From assembly GCA_023101725.1 (NCBI GenBank), contig JALJCO010013709.1, positions 1 to 64,000 on the forward strand: a stretch of DNA of 64,000 nt, in the 5' to 3' direction. Positions within the stretch are counted from its first letter, which is position 1, and every line of letters begins with the position of its first letter. A program made the position numbers and the translations under genes. Shown here one piece after another: positions 63,561 through 64,000 of the stretch. Under the pieces are notes generated by a model, which saw only the letters and a list, made by a program, of their open reading frames with translations, was not told the origin of the DNA and made no database searches. The stretch comes from Atherinomorus stipes. Lineage: Eukaryota; Chordata; Actinopteri; Atheriniformes; Atherinidae.

Positions 63561-64000
63561 GCTTGTCCATGTTTTCTCCTAACTCCAAGTTAGGAAGGAA
63601 GTCTGCGCCTGATGATCTAAGCTGCTCGCAAGAGTCATCGTATACCAAGCTAAGCAGGGTTAAAAGCTGGTGGTGTTTGTCTGAGCATTTATCTCGTGCC
63701 AGGCAGAAATTTGGACATTGCGGGTGAATTATGACCCTTCTAGCGTTCCATAGAGGTTACTTTTCCACTCGGTCTGTGGCTTTCCCTGCCTGCAGCTACT
63801 CCAACTTGCTCAGCTGCAGGCGGAGAAAGCTGCTTGGCCTTGATTTGACTGTCTTCTCCCCTTTGTCTCTACGTAACGTAGCTTCTTCTAGCATCTCACG
63901 TCTTTGGTTATTCAAGGCACATGCTGTAAGTCCCACCACGAAAGTTGTCAGGATTGGGTCTTCTAGTATAATCGTAGAAGATTTGGGCCTTTCTCAGACT

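Larger units (their letters stand above)
60052..64000 (+). other. Start of grin1 intron 20, final exon not reached
   Basis: No C2- or C2'-like coding sequence was found. The stretch contains a dispersed repeat (about 61640-61990), ATTA- and TA-rich low-complexity sequence (62045-62550) and another repeat (63215-63560). A short L2-type piece lies at about 63105-63135. Nothing recognised elsewhere. Confidence 0.7.

Noticed and set aside
63636..63670. CCAAGCTAAGCAGGGTT resembles the internal control region of 5S rRNA
   Set aside because: Only about 14 bases agree. The rest of a 5S gene or 5S-derived SINE is not recognisable, so chance similarity is likely.

Overview
The window looks like teleost fish nuclear DNA. 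It is AT-rich, has large introns, and is full of teleost-type interspersed repeats: hAT, Tc1/mariner and MITE elements, L1- and L2-type LINE pieces. One vertebrate gene runs through most of it on the + strand. That gene is grin1, which encodes GluN1, the obligatory glycine-binding subunit of NMDA-type glutamate receptors. Twenty coding exons (9135-60051) splice in frame into 916 codons when both optional cassettes (N1 and C1) are included. The last exon (mammalian C2/C2') was not found and probably lies beyond base 64000. Teleosts carry two grin1 paralogues, and I cannot tell which one this is.

Layout: 1-4536 is a decayed L1-clade LINE on the + strand, with an ORF1 tail, a broken ORF2 and a poly(A) tail. 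4537-8557 is intergenic with no gene that I recognise. 8558-9134 is the presumed promoter and 5' UTR, with a (CAG)8 tract, an NRF-1-like site, a strong RE1/NRSE (REST) site and a TATA-like box. Exon 1 encodes the signal peptide. Intron 1 (7.8 kb) holds a nest of hAT-type elements, several with exact 8-bp target duplications, including a 3.6-kb element with three rearranged THAP-domain gene fragments. Intron 2 holds a Tc1-type MITE. Intron 3 (12 kb, up to the N1 cassette) holds a degraded mariner on the - strand, a Tc1 element with one nonsense codon and a missing right end, and a three-level nested insertion with two satellite-like arrays. Exons 5-19 encode the rest of the amino-terminal domain, the S1/S2 glycine-binding clamshell, the channel (M1-M4) and C0. 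A 7.4-kb intron precedes the 37-codon C1 cassette, and the start of the next intron fills the end of the window.

Key GluN1 residues are all present: the glycine contacts, the pore Asn, [15 protein letters not shown], and the C1 RRR retention motif with its serines. Every intron bounded within the window has GT-AG ends and compatible phases, so the gene looks functional. The most notable observations are the REST site, the splice-control motifs around C1, ten perfect TGACGTCA (CRE) octamers all carried by transposons, and the nested elements whose order of insertion can be read from their target duplications. I found no clearly new biological system. The THAP-fragment palindrome and the 29.3-31.5 kb nested array are the least ordinary structures.
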